Part shown: in pieces, positions 46,822 through 57,999 of the stretch | Numbering within the stretch: the stretch's first letter is position 1 | How the letters are laid out: every line of letters starts with the position of its first letter | Made by a program: the position numbers and the translations under genes | Notes under the pieces: generated by a model | Told to the model about the DNA's origin: nothing | What the model saw: the letters and a program-made list of their open reading frames with translations, nothing else | Database searches by the model: none | Origin: Dreissena polymorpha | Taxonomy: Eukaryota > Mollusca > Bivalvia > Myida > Dreissenidae | Direction: 5' to 3' | Length of the DNA stretch: 64,000 bases | Assembly (NCBI RefSeq): GCF_020536995.1 | Contig: NC_068357.1 | Span: forward strand, 54,861,563 to 54,925,562

Positions 46822-48792
46822 ATGAATGGACTACAAAATAAAGCGAGATAGATGTCGAGACTTAAAGACCCCAAAAATTGTGTATATAGAGAAATATGTT
46901 TTGAATGTATATGTAGTATATATGTAAAAACAGGATTATAGAGGACGGTATCGTCCGATTTTGATAATGTATCGTCATTAGCATTGATTTACGGGTTTAG
47001 AATGAAATGAAAATGTCATATTTAAGTCAACGGGTGATATAATAGATATATTTCAGTAATATGTAACAAACAGAAAATATAAGAATCGTGACTCGCAAAA
47101 TGCATACAAACAATTAGTAAGTACATTATCTGTCTATGAACGCCAAGATACACACGTTTGACGCCCATTACTTGATGACAGGCGTGGGTCACGAATTAGA
47201 CGAGTACGTAACGAAATTGGTATAAATAACCCTCAAAATAGGCGGACTCACTAAGTACGTTCGATTACATGACAAGCTTATGACAACGCACTTGACAACG
47301 ACATTAACCAACGCTAGCTTATGCCCTACAGCGCTCAGGTAAACAACATTTTAGGCATAAATAACATTTTAATACAGTTTGTAAATATCCTTAAAAGCAA
47401 AGCAGTGTACCTTTTATTAGTATAATGTAAAAGATACAACTATATTGCTATGATTCATTACAAATTTGATACTGATCGAATATGTAGTTTATTCTTTTCG
47501 TTTCTTTATAAGAATACCTACATTAAGACAAGGGATTTTGTTTGTAAATTTTTGTTCTCAAGTAAATAAAACATAATAAAGCACAATGCATTTCATTGAA
47601 TAGACAAACGCGTATAGTTAAAATAAAACATCATAAATTTGCGTCATGAGAATCGCGTTCCTTTAGCACATTAATTTTATTTGGGTATATCTTATCATAG
47701 GTGTGAATAGTAATCTGAGTGCTTATATAGCAAATTCCATTAATATGTAAATAAAAGGCCCGTTTATCATTTCATGTAATTGACCCTATAAGATTTGCCA
47801 ATGCGATACAAGTTAAGGAGAAAAGCAGCGCTCCTTACATCGTTGGCGTGGTTTGCCTGCAGCAACATGCGTTCATAACGCATTTGAGATCGTGATCAGA
47901 TCTTAACACCCCGACAAAGCAGAAGAATATGTCATCGACACACCGATATCTTCGACGACGATGTATCCGTCGAGAATCAGATGACGTAACAGACGACTTC
48001 AATTAGGATCCAACATTGTCGACATGGATCCAAATTGTGAACCAGCATCAGTACCATACAACGAGTGGACTGTTAATGGACATTTCACGCGTCGTCGAAA
48101 ATGATTTTTAAAGATACGATGATATGAATGGACTTGATGATGAAAAATCGCGCGTACTTTGTACATATATTAGGTGAACATTTTATCGTCTATGAACTTA
48201 TATATATATGTGTGTTACCTTTATTACATGTACATAAACACTAATTATAATACTACAGTCATGAATGCAGACATTCTCCAGAACTATATATAATAAACGT
48301 TTGAAGTATTCTAAATCGTGCAACGGCCGAGGACCAACAGCTTCTCCGACCGACCATCATCGTCTTCATTCGGAAGCCGTCGTTTCAATCGACTGCATGT
48401 TACCATCTACAACCAGATGTCAAATACTCTCCAACCGGACGTCTCATCTCTTCACCTAGACGCCACATCGCCTCCAGCAAAGATGTCAAAAATGGACACT
48501 ATTCGTATTGGATTTCCCAAACCAGTGACACATTCCACTTCATTGTGATTGACATTGACTATTTAAATATTCCGACGTTTTATTATTTCAGCAGAAACAT
48601 TCGATAAAAATTTCATTAATAATATGCAGATTTTCATCATATATATGTTTTAGTCACTGATGTTTTCATGTTTGCGTGTTTGATTTTCTACATCGTATGT
48701 ATTAATATGTTTTCGTTTACTTCCATACTTACATTCTTAAAGATTTTTCTGTATCCTAAAATACATAAAAATCAAATTGAGAGGATAAGTTG
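46822..48792 (+). other. 3' untranslated region of the LTR element
   Basis: About 2 kb between pol and the 3' LTR without an envelope-like frame. A 76-codon frame at 48318-48548 (Ser/Arg-rich) is unrecognised. A purine-rich tract GAGAGGATAAG (about 48779-48789) just before the LTR is the likely polypurine tract. Confidence 0.6.
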
Positions 48793-49455
48793 TGTCAAAT
48801 AATGATGAGAAATTGGGTGAAATATTTTCGGTTTTCTTTATGTACGAAATATTGACAAGTATATCAGTAGCGAGTATGCATTAACAACAAAGGGGTTACA
48901 ATGCTGTTGACACAAGCCTTAGGCTGTATTTGCATTATTTATTATTTGTACCACAACGCTCATTAACGTGTGCATACTTGAATAGTGACCTCTCCAGTAG
49001 GTTGAAATTCAGCCAATCAGGAACAAGCACGTAAAGAACACTGACCAATGGGATTCATAACTGAGTTTCACGGGTCAGATGTTAGAGGGAAACAAGACAG
49101 TTAGCGTTTAGACTTGGAGGTGTACGGATCGAGAAAGATACGATCATGTAGCTATCAGACTGTATTTGTATAATCGAAAATATTAAGTATGTTAGACATT
49201 AAATTGGACTAGAAACTGATACATGGTGTTGTTGAATATTTCATCCTGTATTACGCAGAGAAATTAACATAAATAGAGATGGACCGACTTGTCCCATGCG
49301 CGGTACGAGAAAATGGTAGTTAATGCAAAACTCGTCATCTTGGCATAATGCGCATGACGGGATATCGAATGATAGGCTACACACCGGTAATTTAAGAGTA
49401 ATGAACATTGTTAGTAACTATGTGTCGTCTATGAACTACGAACGATTACGTGACA
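48793..49455 (+). repeat. 3' LTR
   Basis: 663 bp, TGTCAAAT to GTGACA; about two differences from the 5' LTR. The AAAG target duplication follows. Confidence 0.95.
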
Positions 49456-49786
49456 AAAGTTCTCCGATGGAGGCAAAACACACTACCGTATATCATCATG
49501 AACACGTATCTATCAAATCTCCTTCAAAAATGTAATTCAAATCTGGAAGAACTTTGGTTTCACCTAGCAAGAAAGAAATACAAGATTATACGACAAAATA
49601 AAAGTAACAGGTAATGCATGTGGTAACGAATTTGAAGACGTATCCATAGAATGCCGTCAAATACTTAAAATACCGACATATTATATAGAAACGAAGGCGA
49701 TGTTGGAACCTTCAGAAACACAGCTTCTATGTGTTACAGAGGACCGCATGTCAAATGAAGAAAATAATGGTACTGAATCAAGGTCG

Positions 49787-49975
49787 CAGTTGTGTAATGG
49801 ATATGGTGTCCGCCTAGCGACCGAGAGATCACGGGTTAAATCCCCACCGTGGGAGCGTTCTTTAGATCTCCCCCCAATGACACCAAGTACTGATTCTAGG
49901 CCCAGGAAACGGACTCGAGAGCGTTTATATAAGCCTTAGGCTTTCGATGCAATTGAGCTCAAATAAATAGGTTTA
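49787..49975 (+). mobile_element. tRNA-derived SINE, second copy
   Basis: Head TGTAATGGATATGGTGTCCG with B-box GGGTTAAATCCCC at 49833-49845, tail TAGGCTTTCGATGCAATTGA, GCTCAAATAAATA at 49937-49969. Matches 1154-1331 in order and spacing. It lies inside the inverted-repeat element. Confidence 0.65.
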
Positions 49976-50899
49976 AACTAAGGATACTCAATCAAAAATT
50001 AAAGGTCATGAGAACATTCTATTACACGTTTTTGAACTTGTTGTGTGAAATTGTTAATATATACATGTATATACAATAAATCATCTTGCTATCAGCCTGT
50101 GTAAGTTATGTATTAAGAAAAAAGTCATTATGTTTTGTTACTTTAATTCGTTTATTCATTCACAACATGTTATTAAATATTTAAAACAACAAACTATATC
50201 ATGGGTTTTAACAACGAAAAAACATCATCAATATTCATCATACAACATATTCCCAAGTAATAATAGTAATAGAGTTGGTAGCAACTTGTCTAATGTATAA
50301 CAAGGTAACAAGGCACCAACACATCGAGCTCTTTTTCACATGATTGCTAGCAATATATGTTTTTTTTTTGTCCTTTGTCTTCCTGCAACACCGGTATAGG
50401 GCTTGTTCTTTGTGTTATATGACTCCTTGACTCGAACTGTCGGTCACACTCAGTCCAAAGACGCGTCATGTTTTAGTTCAATTCCATATTCGCCTGGAAA
50501 GTTCGGTTTCATAATGGAAAACATACTTTGTTTATTATTTACAGCATTTACGTGTTTATATTTTAACATTACCTGAAATATGTGTAGCAAAACTTAGCAA
50601 AATAAATCAACAACTAAGGGTGACATTTCAATTTTACCATACTATACGAATTATATTAATGCCTAAATACCACACGCGAACAAGCATATATATTTGCAAG
50701 CTGCGAGAATACCGTGACTTACATGAGCTCAACAAAGATAAATATCAAATTAGAAATTCAGTTTTCCTATATACGGGACCCCTGTTTGATCATTTCAAAT
50801 CTGAAACCCATTTAGATCATGTACAATTCTGGTTCATGAAACTTTATGTAAAAGGTTTTAGACGTCTACTCCAAACCAGACCACTATATAAACATAAAA
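49976..50899. other. Inner part of the inverted-repeat element, no clear gene
   Basis: AT-rich. A 100-codon frame at 50620-50922 (KLREYRDLHELNKDKYQIRN) has no recognised family and runs into the right arm. Confidence 0.3.
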
Positions 50900-51211
50900 A
50901 AATACTCGTTTATGGATTTTAAATATAAATATGTATCTTTTGTATGCAGGAGAGCAATTCAATAAGTGAAACCCAGCAAAGATCACAAATTACATGGCAA
51001 AAGGCTCCCGCTAAGAAATTTTGCGGAGGGTAAAGTCGAGATATAGAGCGAATATTACTACGAAATAAACGCTAATCACTTTCTGGCTGCTATGGCTGGA
51101 AAGTGAGCGGTATTAAATAATTAAATAAAAGTAATAAAGGGTATAAAACGGCAAAAATTACCTATTTCGGCACGGACGTCGCTATCTTGACTTCGTTTAG
51201 ATCATCACATG
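50900..51211 (-). repeat. Right arm of the long inverted repeat
   Basis: Complement of 39242-39562. With the LTR retrotransposon removed, the two arms would be about 3.4 kb apart end to end. The outer end reads CATGTGATGAT on the minus strand. Flanks AATACC (left) and ATTACC (right) may be a decayed target duplication, not certain. Confidence 0.75.
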
Positions 51212-52000
51212 ATTACCACCTCTAAATATGTCCATCCAACTTCGCATGCGACGGCCTCGACAGCGACATCCCTCTAATGTACCATGGAGTACAGTCTTGC
51301 ACAGAGAGTCATGCCTGGTGACGTTTCCAAACCAAGCCAGCTTTCGTCGTTGGTCGTAACGATGGGTTCTTGTGGTCCAATGCCTGCTTTTGTCATGTTC
51401 CGGACGTACTCGTTGATCTTGTGTAGGACAAGCGCAGCAGCCTCCCGAGACACTTGCGTTCAAAGGCCTGTATCCTGCGCACTGTGTCCTCGTGAAATGT
51501 CAAGATCTTGCAGCATTGCGGATGGTTTGAGACTACAGTGTAATTCTAGAGCCTGTGCTTAGTGGGGAAGCAGATGGAGCTGCTTAAACATAACCTGCTC
51601 AGTTTGGCCATCATCGTTATTCTTATTCGGGTACGTCCTATAAGACAGGGTATCCCCAAAGTATTTCAAACTGTTCACTTCTTCAAGCTTTTAGCCGTTC
51701 ATGGTGATGCCTGTACTGGTGTTGTTCGTGTTGTTTACTCTAATCTTCGGCTTCTCTGTGCTGTTCTCTATCCAATTTGTTCCTGCCCTTTCTGAGTATG
51801 TTAATGAGGACTTTGAGTATACTAGTTTCTGGTGCCACCCATGAGTTAAATATAATCAGCAAATCTCAAGTTGAAGATGAGTCTGCCACCGATAGAAATA
51901 GATATGTTAATGTCTTTGAAGGTCTTTTGCATCTTGTCCGGTTGAACAAGAAGGGGGGCATAAGACACCCACAATAATCAAGTTCGCGTTTGAAGCTATT
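51212..52000 (-). mobile_element. LINE ORF2 C-terminal fragment (antisense)
   Basis: On the minus strand: TLRFADYI-like text with MGGT (about 51870), NGKLEEVNSFKYF-like text (about 51690), QAFERK (about 51455), then RRKLAWFGNVTRHDSLCKTV and GRRMRSWMDIFRG ending at about 51215. This is the thumb and C-terminal part of an RTE/L1-like LINE reverse transcriptase; the FADD motif reads FADY. Several stops and shifts are present. Confidence 0.7.
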
Positions 52001-52193
52001 TTAAGACTATCACCATTTGTATAAATTGTTTTTATTTATAGTATAATGTAACCGAATGCGCAGACCGGAAGTGATGTTTTGTGCATGTAAATAAATAAAA
52101 GGATGTCTGGCTCCGGCCAAAGAGCTTTTGCACAGAAATTAAATAAGTAAGTGTAGTATAGCAAGTATACAAATACTTGTTTTGTTGTTTTAC

Positions 52194-52396
52194 CTTTATC
52201 AGTAAATGATCACCATAAGTCTGAGGAGTATATATCTGATAAAACTCAAAAAATCGAGTCATCAGATTATCGCAGACAGTGCCAGTCCCACAATCTGAAA
52301 TTGTCAATGACTGATAAGCATCTATGCAGTGCCCGAGATATTTGAGGGAATAGGGTTCTCCACCAATTGAATTAGAAAATTTGGGTGATTGCATTC
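52194..52396 (-). CDS. Orphan host-like exon, unidentified
   Basis: Acceptor TGCTCTATTTCAG at 52398-52397 and donor AAAG|GTAAAA at 52193. 203 nt, open in one frame: MQSPKFSNSIGGEPYSLKYL, GHCIDAYQSLTISDCGTGTV, CDNLMTRFFEFYQIYTPQTY, GDHLLIK. Protein-like composition and good splice sites argue for a real exon. Two leading bases complete a codon and it ends in phase 0. Neighbouring exons were not found; the flanks are occupied by a LINE remnant and a large inverted-repeat element. Confidence 0.45.
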
Positions 52397-52811
52397 CTGA
52401 AATAGAGCAAAGTATGTTAGTAGTGTATTCTACGGGCCATGCGTTTTAAAATTAAACTGCGCAGAATGCACATTTCAATCTCTTCTCGCTCTGGGAGTCC
52501 ATATGCACACAGGCAGCAGTATCATAAATACTACCCCCCCCCCCCCCCCCACCGGACCATACCCCCCCTTACTGCCCCCACCCCACCCCGAGCTTACCCA
52601 AGGGGTTCCAGATTGTTAAATTTACACATATCGTCATATTGTGTCTGGTTTGACTTTTCAACAACAAATATTGACACAAATTCACAGTTTGAAAAAATAC
52701 CCCTCGTATATGTATTATATATACACAAGGTATGAAAGCCTATTCAGGGGTTTTTCTGCCTATTTTGGGAAAAGGAGTCTGACCAAATTGGGCATTTTTT
52801 AGTCCAAATAA

Positions 52812-52841
52812 TTAGACGTAAGCTACCCCGCTTACGTCTAA
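52812..52841. other. 12-bp stem hairpin
   Basis: TTAGACGTAAGC, loop TACCCC, GCTTACGTCTAA; perfect stem near the left end of the 4.2-kb element. Confidence 0.8.
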
Positions 52842-53197
52842 ACGGCTACCGTCGTTTTCCTATAGCAAATTGAGTTCAACTAAAACTTCAGTTTTTCTCG
52901 TTAAATCTTTGCTAATGCATAAAATTATCATTAATTAGACATATATGTGAGCGATTACCTCTTAAATGTGTAAAAATTGTGCTTTTAAACCACTTGTGTA
53001 CATTTTTAAAAATAAACATACACAACACACTTCGTGTGTTTGTCGTTTATAGAATTACATTGAATTATCTTGAACGAAATTATTTTTTGAATAGGTTACA
53101 CATAACCAATTGTTGTTGTACAACAAACCACATCACTTTTTAGCTTTCTGTACTCTTAAATTAAATGGAACCTATATGTGTGTGTTAAAACTACCAG

Positions 53198-54916
53198 TAG
53201 TGCGTTCAGTTACAGCGAAGGTTCGCCAATGATGGTTCGTTTCCGATTCGGTCTTATTGAACGATAAGTTCGGCGCGAACGTTTCAAGATGGCGGCTCCC
53301 AGAAAATTGATTGCGATTTTGATGGCGGAAATCGCTAATAACATAGAAAGTTCTTAACTAACAGATATTTCAAAAATAATAAAACCTATAATAATTTGAT
53401 TATAATTATAAGTGGTGTGGATGCGATAGTGTTATTTTTCATTAGCGATCGAAATTTAGTGTAAGAGGTGCATTGAATCAGTTATAAAACAAAGCCCTAA
53501 AATAGCGCAATACATTACAATCTTCAAATGTAGTTGTAATTTTCTTTTACATTGAATGAATTTTCGTTTCGTTTACATTTAATGAAAATATCAATAAATT
53601 ATAGCATTCAAATGGAAAAAAAACACCTGTATATTTTGCGAATTGAACTGTCTTTGAATGCACATCTATATTGAAAACTCTTTTGTAGTGATAATGAGCG
53701 ATACAAATCTGGCATTTTATTATACCATAAATCTATACATTTATTTTACCCAAGTATTTTATATCCGTATTATGATCAAACGCGATTGCTTGTTTTCACG
53801 ATGATGTTTCGAACACTGCAAAAACGCACGATCTTTACACGTTATTACATCGGAGTTTACATTTGCGGGTACCCGTTAAATACGATAATTGTGTAGCAGT
53901 AAATTTCTACAATATTTTAAATGTATTTTCATTATAAAACACTTAAGTGTTATGTTTAAACTGGTTAATATATATACTTAATAGTTCATGTTAATCCATT
54001 TCGGACAAATGTACGCCTATTTTTTAAATATGTTCAAATGTTTTATTAAAGCAACTGTTAAGTTTTTGGCTTAATATGCCAAGAGATGACACGGAGGTAT
54101 CATAAATTGTGTTTAATGACCAGACACATGTGGTTAATGACCCCATACTGAGTCATACAAATATAGGTCCCTGGGTTTATGACACCCTGTTTTCTTAGTA
54201 ATTGTCTGGACAGTATCCGATCATATCGAGATAATCGGTTTGTGATGAACAAAGGGGCAATTAAACAATGGGTGGTTAAAAATGCTGAAATAAGGAGTGA
54301 CAAAATTGTTGTGAAAAATTACATAAAAACATTTATATGTATCAAGAGGATTTAGTTAATCTGTAACAAGGTAAGTTTTTACGGACATAAAGGTTCAAAT
54401 AGTTTCTGTATGTTGATTACATAAAATCAATCAATTTGTTGTTTGTTTTCGTCCTTATTTGTGTTCATTCATTGGATTCTATTTAATCTGAAAGAATTTC
54501 AATTTCTGAGTATTTTGTTGTTCTTAAAAAGGGTCGCGAATATGATTGAAATCTTATCACGATACGGATCATCAAACGCAAACAATAGCAGAATGGCCGC
54601 AGTGTTGACGGCCAAAATTTGAGGATGCGCAAACGTGACGTCATTATCGGAATCCCCAAAACCTCCTATACACTTTGTTTATTGTTCAATTCATTTTTGT
54701 ACTACAAAAAAAAGGAAACAATATCGAAGTTACACTGAACAAATACAACATATTTATTTGTCCGCCATCTTGGTTTCGCTAGCGAACTATAGCGAACTAC
54801 CTCCCAAGAGGGTTCGCTTCGGTTCGCGAACGTTCGCGGCGAACCGAGCGTTCAGTAGCGAACGTTCGCGACCGTTCGCGAACTATAGGGAACGTTCGCT
54901 GTAACTGAACGCACTA
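53198..54916. mobile_element. 1.7-kb TIR DNA element, superfamily unclear
   Basis: Terminal inverted repeats TAGTGCGTTCAGTTACAGCG and CGCTGTAACTGAACGCACTA. Near the right end there is a dense mix of AACGTTCGCG and GAACGTTCGC words (about 54800-54900). Inverted YY1-like sites: AAGATGGCGGC at 53286 and CCGCCATCTT at 54762. No target duplication longer than TA and no transposase frame. Confidence 0.65.
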
Positions 54917-55916
54917 CAGTTGTATCACGGAGTGTCAATTGTTAGGAGATGAATCGAGTATTTGACCCTTACTGTAGTAAATTCAATCTTATGCAAAAAC
55001 TATTCATCCGATTTTATTGGTTTATACGTTATCTTGTTGCTTATTAATTCCTCTTTCAAAAATATACGTTTTAGTATATTCCCGTTGTTATTAATGGATT
55101 TATAGCGAGATAAACACAAGAAATACACATTTTATGTTTTACCACCGCGCGTTTTGCCGTATTGTGGCTATCGATTTTGTACAATTAGCGTACAGCGAAG
55201 CGCCGAGGTTATACATTTTGATGTACCCACTCACGTCTTTTGTTGAATTATAGTTTCATTTCTCGGCCGATTTTGACAAATTATATATCATTAGAAAGCT
55301 TACGTTACGTAGTAAACAGATATATAAATATATATTAAGTTTTTCTTCTGATTTCGACAGCCCGGCGAGTAATAACTTTAACTTTTTCAAATATCATACC
55401 GTTTTGGAGTTTTAGAATCTAGATTTACGGTTGACATGTAAATGAAAGTGTCGCTTTAACTATTTTCCGTGTCTTATTAAGCCGCGAATCGTTTGCTAAA
55501 AACAGTTAACAAAAAGGGCTACACGTTCTAATTCTTAATGAAATACAAAAATAAGTATAACATAATTAATAACGTCCATAAACACACACAGCAAGATCAA
55601 AGTTTTAATGGAAAACTAATATGACATTCCACGTAAATTATTATATTCGTCTAAATCGAATACTATACATAGAGAAACAATGTATTTATAACCGACCAAT
55701 GAGGTAACATTATGCAACTTTCAATTTACACAGTGCTATATGGCAACAATATGGAATTTGAACAGTGGTAGTGTTTTAAGGTCTGGACTATCATTACTTG
55801 TAAGTTTGTATAAACATTTTTCTAATGCAATTAGTAAAATAATGTTTATATTTTATGTTTAATAATTTATTACATGATTATTCTGTGCTGTTATATGAAT
55901 TTAATACCGTAAAAGC

Positions 55917-55940
55917 TTCCGACATGAATTCATGTCGGAA
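55917..55940. other. 24-bp perfect palindrome
   Basis: TTCCGACATGAA followed by TTCATGTCGGAA. About 30 bp further is a second stem, ATATGAGGTCGA / TCGACCTCATAT (55969-55998). Confidence 0.85.
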
Positions 55941-57069
55941 CGATGCTATTGCAAAATAACGTTAAACGATATGAGGTCGATGTAAATCGACCTCATATTT
56001 ATAGGAGTAGGCATTTTTATGGACAAAATTGGCCATTTTGGGAATTTTTGCTTCGATGAAACGGCTCATTTGGGAAAAAATTGTGAATTTATTATGCTTA
56101 AATAATTCAGTGGTTTTACAAATAAATTTGTTTTTATTTGTTATTTTGTCTTCTTTATATAAACAGATGCAATATTGGGCATGTTCAACGTTTATTCAAT
56201 TTCGAGTACTGCAGTTTTGTTTTTCAGTTACAGCTACACTCTGAAATAAGAACTTAACAGTCAAAACCTTATAGCAGATATTTTTAACCAAAACAAACAC
56301 TGGTTAGTCGTACAAGTTATAAGACTTTTCATTCTTAAAAAAAAATATTTAAAAAAAAACTTTTTTTTTGGAAATTGGGATTTTTTTTTTAATTTCGTTT
56401 TGGGATCGGGTCTGTTTGCTTTGGGAGTGCCTCTGTTTTCTGGAGGCGCAGACAGTGCTGAAAAACCCCTGCTATTGCTGAAAGATTGTGGAACACTGGA
56501 CGTGGCCGTTTTCATTGAGAACACACATATTTCCATTCAGTTGCCTACCTCATGCAACTAGATTCATTTAAAGGCATAAAAAGCAACGTGATTACACAAC
56601 TTATCGATCTCCTGTTCGGCTAATAACTTAAATATTCAAGGGGGGGAAAAGGGTCCAGGGGGGGGGCAAATTTATGATACTGCTGCCTGTGCATATGCAC
56701 TCCTCATTAAACACAATCGCAAATGTGCGCACAGATTTCGTGCGCATCACTAAACAGATGACGTTCATTACCAATTAAGGAAAGCGATGAATAAACTTTA
56801 TACACACATTAAATTTACCTGAATGGCAGCTTACTGACATAATCTGTTGCATGGGGATGATGCAACATAAAAAATATGACATTATTTCAACACACTATTT
56901 TTGCTGTCGTTTTTATTTTTAAATGTCGAACAGTGTTAATATTCAACGACTCAAAACATCGTCATCGACTTAGGGGGTACATCAAATATCACAATGTGTA
57001 AAATATTGGTGTAATGCGACCTAACCTATAGCGACATTTTTTGTCTGCAACATTAAAACAGTTCCCAAT

Positions 57070-57098
57070 ATGGTGGATAGAGTTTGTGATTTAGACAG
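57070..57098 (+). CDS. Candidate first exon of an unidentified gene
   Basis: ATGGTGGATAGAG encodes MVDRVCDLD and two bases of an Arg codon, then donor AG|GTAAAC. Its phase fits the exon at 58578, which starts with the third base. No upstream in-frame context was used, so the start is the only in-frame ATG seen. The protein family is not recognised. Confidence 0.45.
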
Positions 57099-57250
57099 GT
57101 AAACATTGATAAGTTTTTGCAGTATCAGTGTTCCTTAGCCTTTGCAGTGGTGATGCAATTTTGCACCTTTGGATAATAGACTGTCAGCAACCCTTTGGGT
57201 ATAAAGCTGAGAGTTGAATTATTGAAACCACTTTCTCTGTTGCATGAATG

Positions 57251-57317
57251 TTACAAAATTCAAGCCAGAAATATTACCTACTTTAAGTAGGTAATATTTC
57301 TGGCTTGAATTTTGTAA
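57251..57317. other. 67-bp near-perfect palindrome
   Basis: Arms of 33 bp without mismatch around one central base: TTACAAAATTCAAGCCAGAA, ATATTACCTACTT, then the exact complement. It lies in intron 1 of the candidate gene. Confidence 0.95.
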
Positions 57318-57884
57318 TTTCAAACGTTTGTGTTTATGACTCTTATCGTCTATATTACCCACCCATAATTTGGTTTAAAAAATATAAATCTGGCATATAT
57401 GGGATTATTGATTAACAGTCGATTAATCCAATTATTAATTGACAATGCAAACTAATTAGCAGGTGTTAACCGCGTTCACATAGTTGTCATTAATATTCAT
57501 TTTCGGTTTCGTTACCGTTTTGAAGAATCCGCTATTGTTTTGATTTATTTAATGTTTGGCGTCCTTGGATATTTAACGACATCAAAAACGTTGTCGCTAT
57601 TACTCATTGTTGCGGTTAACAAAGAATTCCAAACTGCGAAATGATGTTGCATCATGTGCGCCAACTATCCAACCGGCTCTCATTATATTATTAGCAGACG
57701 ACAAATGTTGATTCTGATTGGATGATTAAAATACACTGTTTCTGTTTAAGACATTACCTCAAGTGATCGGTGACTGATTAGATAATTGATTGCACTTTGT
57801 TATCGGATTATAAACAATACACAGTGTACAAACACATGGTCAGCGTGTTTATTCTACGTATGTCTCACTCTGTCAATAAACCGG

Positions 57885-57990
57885 GCTACCGCTCTTATAG
57901 ATTTATAGTAGCCCGGCGGGCGTCAGCTGGAAAATTTCAGTAGCCCGATGAAAAATTTCGGTAGCCCCCGGGCTCCGGGCAATGGATTTG
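57885..57990. repeat. Clustered GTAGCCCG words
   Basis: ACCGGGCTACCG, ATAGTAGCCCGG, TCAGTAGCCCGA and TCGGTAGCCCCCGG within about 105 bp, in both orientations. Origin unknown; may be part of a repeat family. Confidence 0.4.
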
Positions 57991-57999
57991 TCGGACACT

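Larger units (their letters stand above)
40905..49455 (+). mobile_element. Ty3/gypsy LTR retrotransposon, young
   Basis: 8551 bp, bounded by 663-bp LTRs and a 4-bp target duplication AAAG (40901-40904 and 49456-49459). Order LTR, leader, gag, pol (protease, reverse transcriptase, RNase H, integrase), a 2-kb untranslated stretch, LTR. The LTRs differ at about two positions, pointing to recent insertion. Gag looks whole and pol shows about one break. No envelope gene was found. Confidence 0.95.
52494..56703. mobile_element. 4.2-kb inverted-repeat DNA element with a nested insert
   Basis: Ends are inverted: GGAGTCCATATGCACACAGG, CAGCAGTATCATAAAT and a C-run on the left; a G-run, ATTTATGATACTGCTGCCTG, TGCATATGCACTCC on the right. 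A short region CAGGGGTTTTTCTGCC (about 52745) is echoed inverted near 56460. No transposase frame was found. Internal hairpins lie at 52812-52841, 55917-55940 and 55969-55998. It contains the element at 53198-54916. Confidence 0.6.

Noticed and set aside
46822-48792. Envelope gene in the Ty3/gypsy element
   Set aside because: No frame with signal peptide, transmembrane segment or envelope-like length; only short unrecognised frames.
49323-49535. 70-codon frame crossing the 3' LTR boundary
   Set aside because: Its first part is LTR sequence and its second part is flanking sequence, so it is a chimera of the insertion rather than a gene.
54800-54900. Homing or restriction-site cluster (AACGTT, TTCGCGAA)
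   Set aside because: The words are internal repeats at the end of a TIR element; no enzyme or array logic is visible.
53198-54916. CACTA-type transposon because of the terminal CACTA letters
   Set aside because: Read from outside inward the ends begin TAGTG, not CACTA, and there is no 3-bp target duplication.
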